Both the position numbers and the translations under genes were made by a program. Of a DNA stretch of 36,158 nt, positions 1 through 6,878 are shown in pieces (position 1 is the stretch's first letter; each line of letters begins with the position of its first letter). Below the pieces are notes generated by a model. The model had not been told where the DNA came from, searched no databases, and saw nothing but the letters and a program-made list of their open reading frames with translations. Source of the stretch: Candidatus Parvarchaeota archaeon UBA446 (lineage in GTDB: Archaea > Nanobdellota > Nanobdellia > Parvarchaeales > Parvarchaeaceae); the NCBI GenBank assembly GCA_002503215.1, contig DARG01000033.1, positions 20,998 through 57,155 on the forward strand, given 5' to 3'.

Positions 1-458
1 GAGTTGTAAAAGGCAATAAATTAAATTACCTAGACAAAATATTGCTAGATACTACAGATGCAATAGAAAAACCAAATGATGATGTTATAGAAAAAAGATT
101 TGGAGTAAAAGATAGATATGAAGTGATGTCTGGTGGAATGTATATATTTAATGAAAAAAGCATGGATAGCATAAAAAATGTAAAACCTGGCGCAAACAAT
201 GAAATGCACTTAACTGATGCTATAAACGACCAAATAAAAAGCAAGAATTCAAAAGTAGTCGGTGTACTTTTAAAAAACTCACTGTATACTGCTGTTGATT
301 TCGGTGCCATTAACTCTTGGTTGTCTATAAATTTAAAAGAAGAGAACATAGAAGAATTTAAAAAAGCTATCGATAATTATCCTTCAGAATTAAGGAATCT
401 TATCTATGAAAACATACGTAAAATTTACAATAATGATACAACAAAGCAAAAAAATTAA
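1..458 (+). CDS. Sugar-phosphate nucleotidylyltransferase (GalU/RmlA-like), C-terminal part
   Basis: The reading frame is open from base 3 and ends at the TAA at 456-458, so the N-terminal half lies outside the window. What remains matches the second half of NTP-transferase enzymes that make NDP-sugars from sugar 1-phosphates. It shows an IEKP-type segment, then a GGMYIF stretch (the usual 'G.Y.F' strand), then NEMHLTDAI, the counterpart of 'GEiqLTDai' in GalU/RmlA proteins, and near the end VDFGAINSW, where these enzymes have 'DiG....yl'. The TTG at 42 should not be read as a start, because coding continues upstream of it. A convergent GalT-like gene follows, so the pair may serve nucleotide-sugar interconversion. 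Which nucleotide or sugar is used cannot be told without the signature loop of the missing N-terminus. Confidence 0.8.
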   Translation, partial: VVKGNKLNYLDKILLDTTDAIEKPNDDVIEKRFGVKDRYEVMSGGMYIFNEKSMDSIKNVKPGANNEMHLTDAINDQIKSKNSKVVGVLLKNSLYTAVDFGAINSWLSINLKEENIEEFKKAIDNYPSELRNLIYENIRKIYNNDTTKQKN

Positions 459-552
459 TAATCAAAACAAATGGATATTTGTTTAATTATACCATTTTAT
501 TATAATAAGGAATTTGTTCATTTTTTATTTTAATAACAAATATTTTCTAAAA

Positions 553-596
553 AGACTCAAATACATATATCTTGGTTATAAGTTCGCTAAGAGTCT
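553..596. repeat. Inverted repeat in the convergent intergenic region
   Basis: AGACTC at 553-558 and GAGTCT at 591-596 are perfect 6-base inverted arms around a 32-base AT-rich loop. The site lies between two convergent genes, with T-rich runs on both strands. It could be part of a bidirectional transcription end. With so short a stem, chance is also possible. Confidence 0.25.
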
Positions 597-656
597 ATTC
601 TTTCGCAGAATATTGAAAAAGACTATTATGAAAAAATAGTGTTATAAACAATAAAC

Positions 657-1634
657 TTAGCTTTTTTCTCTAAAAAGCTTTGCATAAAACTCTGGAAATA
701 CTTGATTTGTATTAAACCCTGCGAATTCTATTGCAGCGAATGTTATAACTCTGGGGCATATCTCAACATGAAAATGAAAGTTCTCATCGTCTTTAACTTC
801 ATGGAACAGTATATTATATGAAATCTTTCCAAATAAAGCCTCGTTTGTTTTTATAATTTTTGATAGTATGTCTACAAAATCTGATTTTTCCTCGGATGAA
901 AGCAAACCCACATAATTAACATGCCTCTTTGGCATAATTAAGGATTCCGAACTCATCTTAGATCCAAATGGAGCAAACGCTATGAAAGTATTATTTTCTA
1001 CTAAAACTCTTTCTTTTTCATAATTAAGAATTTGTTCATACAGGCATGCGTGGTTTGAATCGATAAATTCGCTGATCTTTTTTTGCTCGTCTTTTATCGT
1101 TTCTGGAACTTCCTCAAAAGAAATTATTTGGCTGTGTGTATGTGAAAGACTGGCGCCACTTCTCGGGCCTTCGTTCTTAAATACATAGACGTATTTTATT
1201 CTATCCCTCGAATATAGCTCATTTTCTCTTTCAATAATGGTGTCTAACCACCTTAAGTATTCCTCTTTTCCAAGCTGTGAAAATCTTAGATTATGTATTG
1301 GAGTTTCAAATATTACTTCACAGTAACCGAAAGCAGGCTTCTCTTCGAGTAATCCTTCCAAAGGTATAAAATCGAATTCTGGTGAAAGCATTGGAAATTT
1401 ATTCTCTATAACTTTAAGCTTCCAAGAATGTTCGTCTCCGCCTACCAATTTTATAGTCTTGTTTAAAGCCTCCTTTCCATACTCAAATGGACACTTGGAT
1501 ATATCTGACTCCCAATTATCTCCAGAAATATGATAAAAATCATCTGGTTTATTGTTTCTTACACTAGAAAAAAGTATCTTCTTACCCGTCCTATAATCCA
1601 CTCGTATAACATCTTTTTTATATGACTCTGGCAT
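657..1634 (-). CDS. galT: Galactose-1-phosphate uridylyltransferase-like protein (GalT family)
   Basis: GalT is the Leloir-pathway enzyme that swaps UMP between UDP-glucose and galactose 1-phosphate. The 325-residue protein has the family's bipartite HIT fold. The active-site motif is SHTHSQ at 164-169, with H167 at the position of the uridylylated nucleophile (HPHxQ in most relatives; Thr replaces Pro here). The second half carries NFHFHVEICPR near residue 290, equivalent to the 'HwHlEiyPR' segment. NKFP at 78-81 and the N-E-G residues before the HTH motif are also typical. The usual CPFC metal site is only CPF here, so structural zinc is probably lost. A TATA-like element sits about 23 bases before the ATG, so it may be transcribed apart from the GTPase gene upstream. 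An ADP-sugar phosphorylase/transferase of the same superfamily is the main alternative. Confidence 0.85.
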   Translation of the reverse strand: MPESYKKDVIRVDYRTGKKILFSSVRNNKPDDFYHISGDNWESDISKCPFEYGKEALNKTIKLVGGDEHSWKLKVIENKFPMLSPEFDFIPLEGLLEEKPAFGYCEVIFETPIHNLRFSQLGKEEYLRWLDTIIERENELYSRDRIKYVYVFKNEGPRSGASLSHTHSQIISFEEVPETIKDEQKKISEFIDSNHACLYEQILNYEKERVLVENNTFIAFAPFGSKMSSESLIMPKRHVNYVGLLSSEEKSDFVDILSKIIKTNEALFGKISYNILFHEVKDDENFHFHVEICPRVITFAAIEFAGFNTNQVFPEFYAKLFREKS

Positions 1635-1650
1635 AAAATCAATAGTTACT

Positions 1651-1661
1651 TATATTATAAA
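1651..1661 (-). promoter_or_regulatory. TATA-like element for the galT-type gene
   Basis: The minus strand reads TTTATAATATA, centred about 22-24 bases before the start codon at 1634. This spacing fits a leaderless transcript. No Shine-Dalgarno sequence precedes the ATG. Confidence 0.45.
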
Positions 1662-1664
1662 AAT

Positions 1665-2693
1665 TTAGCTTATGACTGGTTTTCCTACAACTCTAAGAAA
1701 CCTTATAGGAAGATCCTTATTTATAAGTAGCATGCGGTCGTTATCGTCAAAACATATATTTTTTTCAGCAATGAAATGAGCATTCATTTTTTTGTTTTCG
1801 TATTTTACGTTACTCAGTGTTATAACAGAATTTTGCCAGTTACAGATAAGATTAAGCTTTATATCATCTTTTATCTCCTGCTTGTAAAGAGGGATTACGT
1901 CTACAGATATTTCTCCTTCTTTCATGTCTTTATAACTCCCTTTTTGTCTTATCTCTACACCTCGTGGAAGATCCCAAGGCCAAACTCCTTTTATCGCAAC
2001 GCCGACTCTATCGCCTGCCTCCGCAGAATTTACGTCCTCTTGATTTATCTGTATTGAATTTATGGATATTTCTTTCGTAAATGGTTCAGGAGAGATCATA
2101 CCTTCAGAATGGACCCCTATCTTTCCAGTAGGCATTGTACCTACTGCAACTGACATTCCCTTGGATTCAAAGGCATTGTCTATCAATATCTTAAAGGGCT
2201 TATTTATTTTTTCTTGCTCATAATGGAGAGAAGACACCTTGGATCTTATATCTGCTATGCTTTGTTCGTTGTTTATATCCACAGTTATTATCTCAAAATC
2301 TTTTAGATTTGTGTTTTTTATTATAGCTGATATATTATTTTTCAATTTTTCTACTTCTTCGGCTGTTGATATATCCGCTTTTGTTATACAGATTATACCT
2401 TGCTTAATACCTGCTGTATCAGCCATTATTATCTGCTCTCCTGTCTGGGGATTTAAACCGTTCTCGACTGAAACGCAAAAAATTATTGCGTCGGATATAG
2501 TCAATACCGATGCCAAAACCGAAGGATTATCCATGTCCCCGGGAGTATCCAATAAAGTTACGTTCTTACCTCCATATTTAAAGAAAAAGAAAGACACATC
2601 TTCTTCTGCTCCTTTTCTCTGCTGAAGCTTATTCACGAGAGTAGATTTTCCCGATCTATATGGCCCTATAACACTTACTGTAATCGAATTCAT
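1665..2693 (-). CDS. EF-Tu/SelB-like translation-factor GTPase
   Basis: The 342-residue protein has a translation-factor G domain with G1 GPYRSGKS (10-17), G3 DTPG (49-52) and G4 TKAD (104-107). It is followed by an EF-Tu domain-2-like barrel from about residue 165, including GTMPTGKIGVHSEG and the EAGDRVGVAIKG segment typical of domain 2, and then a third domain. The region between G1 and G3, which holds switch I and the 'RGITI' element in EF-Tu, is very short (KGAEEDVSF). Archaea without selenocysteine often carry such EF1A/SelB paralogues, whose role is not settled. It lies 50 bases downstream of tRNase Z. The TATA-like element at 2716-2725 gives it its own leaderless promoter. It is not the main EF-1A, which is about 430 residues with full switch I. 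Confidence 0.8.
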   Translation of the reverse strand: MNSITVSVIGPYRSGKSTLVNKLQQRKGAEEDVSFFFFKYGGKNVTLLDTPGDMDNPSVLASVLTISDAIIFCVSVENGLNPQTGEQIIMADTAGIKQGIICITKADISTAEEVEKLKNNISAIIKNTNLKDFEIITVDINNEQSIADIRSKVSSLHYEQEKINKPFKILIDNAFESKGMSVAVGTMPTGKIGVHSEGMISPEPFTKEISINSIQINQEDVNSAEAGDRVGVAIKGVWPWDLPRGVEIRQKGSYKDMKEGEISVDVIPLYKQEIKDDIKLNLICNWQNSVITLSNVKYENKKMNAHFIAEKNICFDDNDRMLLINKDLPIRFLRVVGKPVIS

Positions 2694-2715
2694 ATTTTCT
2701 TAATATAGAATGAGA

Positions 2716-2725
2716 CATTTAAATA
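2716..2725 (-). promoter_or_regulatory. TATA-like element for the EF-like GTPase gene
   Basis: The minus strand reads TATTTAAATG, centred 27 bases before the ATG at 2693. This is the expected archaeal TATA distance for a transcript that starts at or next to the start codon. Confidence 0.5.
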
Positions 2726-2743
2726 CATTTCTATATTTCAATA

Positions 2744-3658
2744 TTAGAGCGATATTTTATCCAAATCATCCGGAAAATAGTAATTAAATTTACATTTCAG
2801 CTTTGAAAACACGTTCTGTGCATCTTTTTGCATTAAATCTGTATTATCGTATCTCTGGCTCGTATGTACAAAGTAAACGTTTTTTGCCCCGGAATCTTTT
2901 GCAATTTTCATAGCTTCATTTATATTAAGATGAAAAAAATCGTATGACCTTTTAAAATCAGCTGCGAAGGTACTTTCTATTATTAATGTATCTACTCCTT
3001 TTACAAATGGCAGAATTGTATTTTCAAATCTTAAATCGGTTACATAAGCAATAGATTTACCTTTTTTAATGTAAGTAAAATCCTTATATTTCAGTTTTTT
3101 CCCATTATATAAAACGTCCTTACCATTTTTTAAGTCTTTAAGAAATTCTCCAGGTTTTATATTCATTTTTGAAAGTTTGTCTACAAGAATATTCCTACTG
3201 TCGTGCTCACTTACTTTGTATGCGAGACATTTTACGGAATGCTTGACGTTTATTGCCGAAACAGAATATTTTTCGTTGTTTATCAATAACCTTTCTTTTA
3301 CGGCATTTATAGGCACCTTCTTAACATTTACATTGTTATAGAATTTATATGATTTTATTATATTTTCCACACTCTCTTTTGTACCACTTGGTCCAAAAAT
3401 GTAAAGTAATTTATTACTTTTCATCATATTAAGGCTCTGTATCATACCTCCCACCCCGAGAGAATGGTCTCCATGCCAGTGGGTTATAAATATATAATCT
3501 ATGGAAGGACTTAATCCTGCCTTTCTTATCTGACGTTGCGTGCCTTCTCCGCAGTCAAGCAACATGCGAGTACCTTCTATACTTAAGTATACCGAAGGGT
3601 GGTTCCTTTTAGCAGTGGGAAAGGCCGAAGAAGTTCCAAGAAAAGTTAAATCAATCAT
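2744..3658 (-). CDS. rnz: Ribonuclease Z (tRNA 3'-end processing endonuclease)
   Basis: tRNase Z is a zinc beta-lactamase-fold nuclease that cuts precursor tRNA just after the discriminator base so that CCA can be added. At 304 residues it has the usual short-form length. It begins with the family's FLGTSSAFPT and has the metal motif THWHGDH (H60, H62, D64, H65). Further metal ligands appear to be the H of INVKHS, the D of YVTDLRFE and the H of YFVHTSQRY. The ATG overlaps the end of the tatD gene by 8 bases, so the two are translationally linked. The tRNA at 5108-5179 carries no encoded CCA, which agrees with a need for this enzyme. Confidence 0.95.
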   Translation of the reverse strand: MIDLTFLGTSSAFPTAKRNHPSVYLSIEGTRMLLDCGEGTQRQIRKAGLSPSIDYIFITHWHGDHSLGVGGMIQSLNMMKSNKLLYIFGPSGTKESVENIIKSYKFYNNVNVKKVPINAVKERLLINNEKYSVSAINVKHSVKCLAYKVSEHDSRNILVDKLSKMNIKPGEFLKDLKNGKDVLYNGKKLKYKDFTYIKKGKSIAYVTDLRFENTILPFVKGVDTLIIESTFAADFKRSYDFFHLNINEAMKIAKDSGAKNVYFVHTSQRYDNTDLMQKDAQNVFSKLKCKFNYYFPDDLDKISL

Positions 3659-4400
3659 AAAACACCTTCATAAAATTTGAATATACTGATGATTTTAATT
3701 TTTCCATACTAATATTCTTAATATCTGCGATATATTTTATAAGCTTAGGTAAATTTAAAGGAGTATTTATTGCGTTATCAGGACTTAAAACGGGAGAATC
3801 CGTTTCTGTAAAAATTCTATCTATATCCACCTTCTTTATTACATTGTCTTTCTTGAAACGCATAAAACCTGTCGATATACTAATATTTACGCCGATGTCT
3901 TGTGCATTTTCAAGCTGTCTTAAATTTCCTTCAAAATTATGTATTACTGCTTTTATACTAAAACTTGAAAGAGCCTCTAGAACATCATCGATGGCCTTAC
4001 GACTATGAATTATGCACACCTTATTGTTTTTATTGGCTATTTCTAATATCTTATAAAAAACTTCCTTCTCCTGTTCTTCTTGGTATAAGTCTTTTCCCTT
4101 GAAATCCAAACCTATCTCAGACACGGCAAAAGTCTTACCGATATTATCTGATAAGTATGCTAGCTCTTTTTCAACGAGATTATACTCCATAGTTGCTATT
4201 TGATTTGGATGGAGCCCTATACATGGAAGGATGAATGGATATTTTTCAGAAAGCTTTAGTATGTCCGAATTCTGCCGTGAATTCTCGCCGGCATTTAAAA
4301 CTGTGTACTCCCTTCTTAATCTATCTGCAAGTAAATCTCTATTTGAATCGAATTCCCTGTCGCAAAGATGAGCATGGATATCAACAAATTTTTCTTCCAT
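3651..4400 (-). CDS. tatD: TatD-family metal-dependent DNase
   Basis: This is a 249-residue TIM-barrel amidohydrolase-type nuclease. Visible family motifs are DIHAHL (H9, H11), CIGLHP (H64), EIGLD (E95), IHSR (H132), VIHNFEG (H154) and ETDSP (D201). These supply the two-metal site of TatD enzymes, which act as 3'-5' exonucleases on DNA damage and as deoxyribonucleases. A GAGGT Shine-Dalgarno site about 9 bases before the ATG overlaps the stop region of the preceding unknown gene, so it is read within an operon. Its end overlaps rnz. The order unknown protein-TatD-tRNase Z suggests nucleic-acid processing, but a joint pathway is only inferred. Confidence 0.92.
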   Translation of the reverse strand: MEEKFVDIHAHLCDREFDSNRDLLADRLRREYTVLNAGENSRQNSDILKLSEKYPFILPCIGLHPNQIATMEYNLVEKELAYLSDNIGKTFAVSEIGLDFKGKDLYQEEQEKEVFYKILEIANKNNKVCIIHSRKAIDDVLEALSSFSIKAVIHNFEGNLRQLENAQDIGVNISISTGFMRFKKDNVIKKVDIDRIFTETDSPVLSPDNAINTPLNLPKLIKYIADIKNISMEKLKSSVYSNFMKVFYD

Positions 4401-4412
4401 TTAATAATGACC

Positions 4413-5033
4413 TCATTCCTTAGTTTCCCGTATTTCTTTCAAAGCCTTTTCATCCTTTGAATAAAAGTAAGGTGAAAGGTCTAGATCTGAAGGAGTATCA
4501 TCTGCTTTAGTATTGTAAACAGCATGCAAATTCTTGTTAACCTCCTTGCAATATGCATCCCAATTAACTCCAATAGATTCTACATACTCTCTTTCTATTT
4601 TTGTAGCCACCTCATGCGCATACGCATATTCGTAAGCATCGTCTATCATCCATTTTTCTGACATTTCGTGATGCTTTGCTATACTTTCGATTGTATCGAT
4701 TTTCTTTCCGTCTACATCTATGAATTTAGGAAAATTTTTATCAAGGTATACCTTTTTTCCGTCAACTGAGTAACCGCCAGTGTACTTTATATCGTAATTA
4801 GTATCTACCTCTATATCCGCTGCACTTTTAAATATCTTAACCTCTCCAACTTTTGAGTTTTTATAGAAAACCGCATTATTATCTATGCTGACCTTTTCTC
4901 CTGCTTTAAAATCTTGCTCGCTCTCGAATTTTACATATGTTGGTATTATATAATTAATGGCAACTATCAAAAATATATTATTTGATGCATTTTCATCTTT
5001 TTTAACGTGCTCTATAACCTCATACTCTTCCAT
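4413..5033 (-). CDS. Conserved protein with HHExxE...AHE motif, possible metal-binding
   Basis: I cannot assign a function to this 206-residue protein. Residues 1-75 form a mixed beta domain without a clear family. From about 84 there is a recognisable segment, TGGYSVDGKKVYLDKNFP, then a helical part with HHEMSE (H121, H122, E123, E126) and, 14 residues on, YAHEVATKIE (H140, E141), then VNWDAYCKEVNK. As I recall, bacterial and phage proteins of unknown role share this plan of a 'dGk.vyiDr..P' strand, an HExxE helix and an AH.iAt..E helix. It resembles a zincin with the second His replaced by Glu, so metal binding or peptidase-like activity is possible but unproven. It starts the transcription unit with tatD and rnz, behind a TATA-like element. 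Confidence 0.6.
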   Translation of the reverse strand: MEEYEVIEHVKKDENASNNIFLIVAINYIIPTYVKFESEQDFKAGEKVSIDNNAVFYKNSKVGEVKIFKSAADIEVDTNYDIKYTGGYSVDGKKVYLDKNFPKFIDVDGKKIDTIESIAKHHEMSEKWMIDDAYEYAYAHEVATKIEREYVESIGVNWDAYCKEVNKNLHAVYNTKADDTPSDLDLSPYFYSKDEKALKEIRETKE

Positions 5034-5060
5034 TACAATATAGTAGACTAAACCTAAAAA

Positions 5061-5068
5061 TATATAAA
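5061..5068 (-). promoter_or_regulatory. TATA-like element for the unknown protein-tatD-rnz unit
   Basis: The minus strand reads TTTATATA, centred about 31 bases before the ATG at 5033, with no Shine-Dalgarno site in between. It would drive a transcript with little or no leader. Confidence 0.45.
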
Positions 5069-5075
5069 CGTATCA

Positions 5076-5085
5076 AAATTTAATA
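5076..5085 (+). promoter_or_regulatory. TATA-like element for tRNA-Thr
   Basis: AAATTTAATA is centred 27 bases before the first base of the tRNA at 5108, the normal archaeal distance. The sequence is only moderately TATA-like. Confidence 0.35.
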
Positions 5086-5107
5086 GGATGTCTAGCGCTT
5101 TTAATAA

Positions 5108-5179
5108 GCCTCCGTAGCTCAGCGGCAGAGCGTCTGCCTTGTAAGCAGAAGGTCGCGGGGCCAGCACCCGTCGGAGGCT
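5108..5179 (+). tRNA. tRNA-Thr (anticodon UGU) with atypical T-loop
   Basis: The cloverleaf is complete at 72 bases. The acceptor GCCTCCG (5108-5114) pairs with CGGAGGC (5172-5178). The D stem is GCTC/GAGC with a loop containing G18 and G19. The anticodon stem TCTGC/GCAGA encloses CTTGTAA, giving anticodon TGT (5140-5142), which reads ACA. The T stem is GCGGG/CCCGT with one G-T pair. Base 5179 is the discriminator T, as is common in archaeal tRNA-Thr, and CCA is not encoded. There is no intron. The 7-base T-loop reads GCCAGCA instead of the near-universal TTCRANY: bases 54, 55 and 58 all differ, while C56 is kept. A run of six T (5179-5184) follows. Confidence 0.92.
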
Positions 5180-5184
5180 TTTTT
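5179..5184 (+). terminator. T-tract after tRNA-Thr
   Basis: Six T in a row begin at the discriminator base and could end archaeal transcription. The HAD gene starts 6 bases later, so full termination here would leave that gene without an obvious promoter. Partial read-through is likely. Confidence 0.35.
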
Positions 5185-5189
5185 GTATT

Positions 5190-5909
5190 ATGAAAAAGGA
5201 GATAAAGGGAGTGATATTTGATCTTGACAACACTCTTATAGATATACATAACACTGTAAAGAATGCAGATGATGCTGTATTTGAAGAGATAAAAAAAGAT
5301 TTTAAACAGATAAACTATCAATTATTTAGAGAATTCATTGATAAAACCAATAAGGAGTTCAAAACCATACCTTATGACAAAAGAAACATACAATTATTTT
5401 ATGAGATATTTGCCAGAGTTTCCAGTGTGGAACTTGAACAGAAACATATAGAGAAATACTCCAATATATTTGAAGAGTATTTTTTAAGAAGACTGGAATT
5501 TACTGATGAAGCAGATGAAACAATAAAAAAATTAAAAAAAGCTGGGCTTAAGATAGGACTACTTACTGGAGAAGGACTGTATCCGGGTAGTAAGACTAAA
5601 ACTATCAGTAACATAGAGTTTATACATCACTTTGATATAACCGTAATAGCAAAAGTCAACATAGCCGAAAGTAAAGAGGAAGTAGAAGCATTTGTAAAAA
5701 CCGCGTCTATGCTAGAACTTAAGCCTTCAGAAATTATTTTCGTTGGAGACATGCCAGAAATTGACATAGACAACGCAAAGAAAGCAGGGATGATGGCAGT
5801 ACTTTTTGATAAATATAACGTAAAAAAGGGAAGAAAGAAAATATTTGAACCTGATTATATTATAGAGACCATGAAAGATCTTTACAGGATATTAGACATT
5901 GATATTTAA
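5190..5909 (+). CDS. HAD-superfamily hydrolase (phosphatase-like)
   Basis: This 239-residue HAD enzyme with a helical cap of type I probably acts on a small phosphorylated metabolite. Motif I is FDLDNT (D11 nucleophile, D13 acid/base), motif II is LLTGEG (Thr), the motif III lysine is probably in the AESKEEVEAF segment, and motif IV is GDMPEID with acidic metal ligands. The cap is the helical region at about 18-95. The substrate cannot be predicted. The ATG lies 10 bases after the tRNA, with no room for a TATA box and no SD, so it is probably transcribed with the tRNA. A GTG at 5211 lies after a GGAG and is an alternative start, but it would cut the first strand. The stop overlaps that of the convergent SPFH gene. 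Confidence 0.85.
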   Translation: MKKEIKGVIFDLDNTLIDIHNTVKNADDAVFEEIKKDFKQINYQLFREFIDKTNKEFKTIPYDKRNIQLFYEIFARVSSVELEQKHIEKYSNIFEEYFLRRLEFTDEADETIKKLKKAGLKIGLLTGEGLYPGSKTKTISNIEFIHHFDITVIAKVNIAESKEEVEAFVKTASMLELKPSEIIFVGDMPEIDIDNAKKAGMMAVLFDKYNVKKGRKKIFEPDYIIETMKDLYRILDIDI

Positions 5910-6838
5910 TTATTAGACTGCGATATTTTCTCTTTTATCTTGTCAACAACATTCTGTACATTTTCTTGTCCGCCGAGAGAAGCTAATGCTGCGGTAGAAA
6001 GGCCAGCTATACCTCCAAGCATACTGCCGCTATTTTGCATGAACTGCATTGGCAAGATTATCTTAGAAGAGCTAGATTCGCCAAGCTGTTTTAGTGCCTG
6101 AAGATACAGATACATTATAGATTTATCGTCAAGGGATTTTCCTCCTTCACCTATAGCCTCTATAACTATCTTCTGTGCTTCTGCCTTGAATCTTTGAGCC
6201 TGAAGAAGATTCGCAGCTATTTCTGGCTGCTGCATAGCTTGTATAACTTCATTTGAAGGGGAAACGCTCCTTATCTGTACTGATGGAACATCGATGCCCC
6301 ATTTCCATGTCATATGCCTTATGGCGTCTTCCAATATATCATTTAGCTTGTCTAGATTGCTGAATACCTGTCTCATGCTAAGTGATGCTATTGCATTTCT
6401 TATGGCGGACTGTACCAAATTTGATAAACCTTGGCCATAATTATCTATCTGCAGCGTTGCCTTTTCCGGGTCTATTATTTGGTAATATATAGTACCATCT
6501 AAAGACAGTTTAAGATCATCGTTTGTAAATATATCCTGTGAACTTATGTCTAACATTTTTACTCTTACATCTACTTTCTTATACTCTTGCTCAAAAAAAG
6601 GCATTACGATTGCCCAGCCCGGGCCTGCAACTCTATTAAATTTACCTAGTCTGAATATTATACCCCTCTCAAACTGACTATATTTTTTTACAAATGCTAT
6701 GAAAAATATAACCGCAATTATTATAATGAAAATTAGAAGAAACAGGTAAAAGAAATCTGGGAATATTGGACTCATTACTAGAAGTAAAATAAGAGCGATT
6801 ATGCCTATTATAAAAAACCAAAATTCTTCGGAGCTCAT
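5906..6838 (-). CDS. SPFH/band 7 membrane protein (stomatin-like)
   Basis: Two hydrophobic helices (about 6-22 and 29-50) are followed by the SPFH domain. The typical entry QFERGIIFRLGKF at 55-67 and GPGWAIVMPF at 72-81 match 'e.g.v.rlGr....GPGl.fiiPf' of stomatins. LSLDGTIYYQI and SAIRNAIASLSM are later domain hallmarks. The tail (about 265-310) is rich in Gly, Ala, Ser and Leu, then charged. Such proteins form ring assemblies on membranes and often act with an NfeD protease partner, which is absent here. A TATA-like element 28 bases upstream gives it a leaderless promoter. Its last 4 bases overlap the end of the HAD gene in convergent orientation. The exact cellular role is unknown. Confidence 0.9.
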   Translation of the reverse strand: MSSEEFWFFIIGIIALILLLVMSPIFPDFFYLFLLIFIIIIAVIFFIAFVKKYSQFERGIIFRLGKFNRVAGPGWAIVMPFFEQEYKKVDVRVKMLDISSQDIFTNDDLKLSLDGTIYYQIIDPEKATLQIDNYGQGLSNLVQSAIRNAIASLSMRQVFSNLDKLNDILEDAIRHMTWKWGIDVPSVQIRSVSPSNEVIQAMQQPEIAANLLQAQRFKAEAQKIVIEAIGEGGKSLDDKSIMYLYLQALKQLGESSSSKIILPMQFMQNSGSMLGGIAGLSTAALASLGGQENVQNVVDKIKEKISQSNN

Positions 6839-6861
6839 ACTATTAAGTATGATGGTTGGAA

Positions 6862-6870
6862 TTTATAATA
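6862..6870 (-). promoter_or_regulatory. TATA-like element for the SPFH gene
   Basis: The minus strand reads TATTATAAA, centred 28 bases before the ATG at 6838. No SD site is present. Confidence 0.45.
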
Positions 6871-6878
6871 GTTCTTAT

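Noticed and set aside
42..44. TTG as start of the first gene
   Set aside because: The frame is open to the edge of the window, and the conserved nucleotidylyltransferase sequence continues upstream, so this is an internal Leu.
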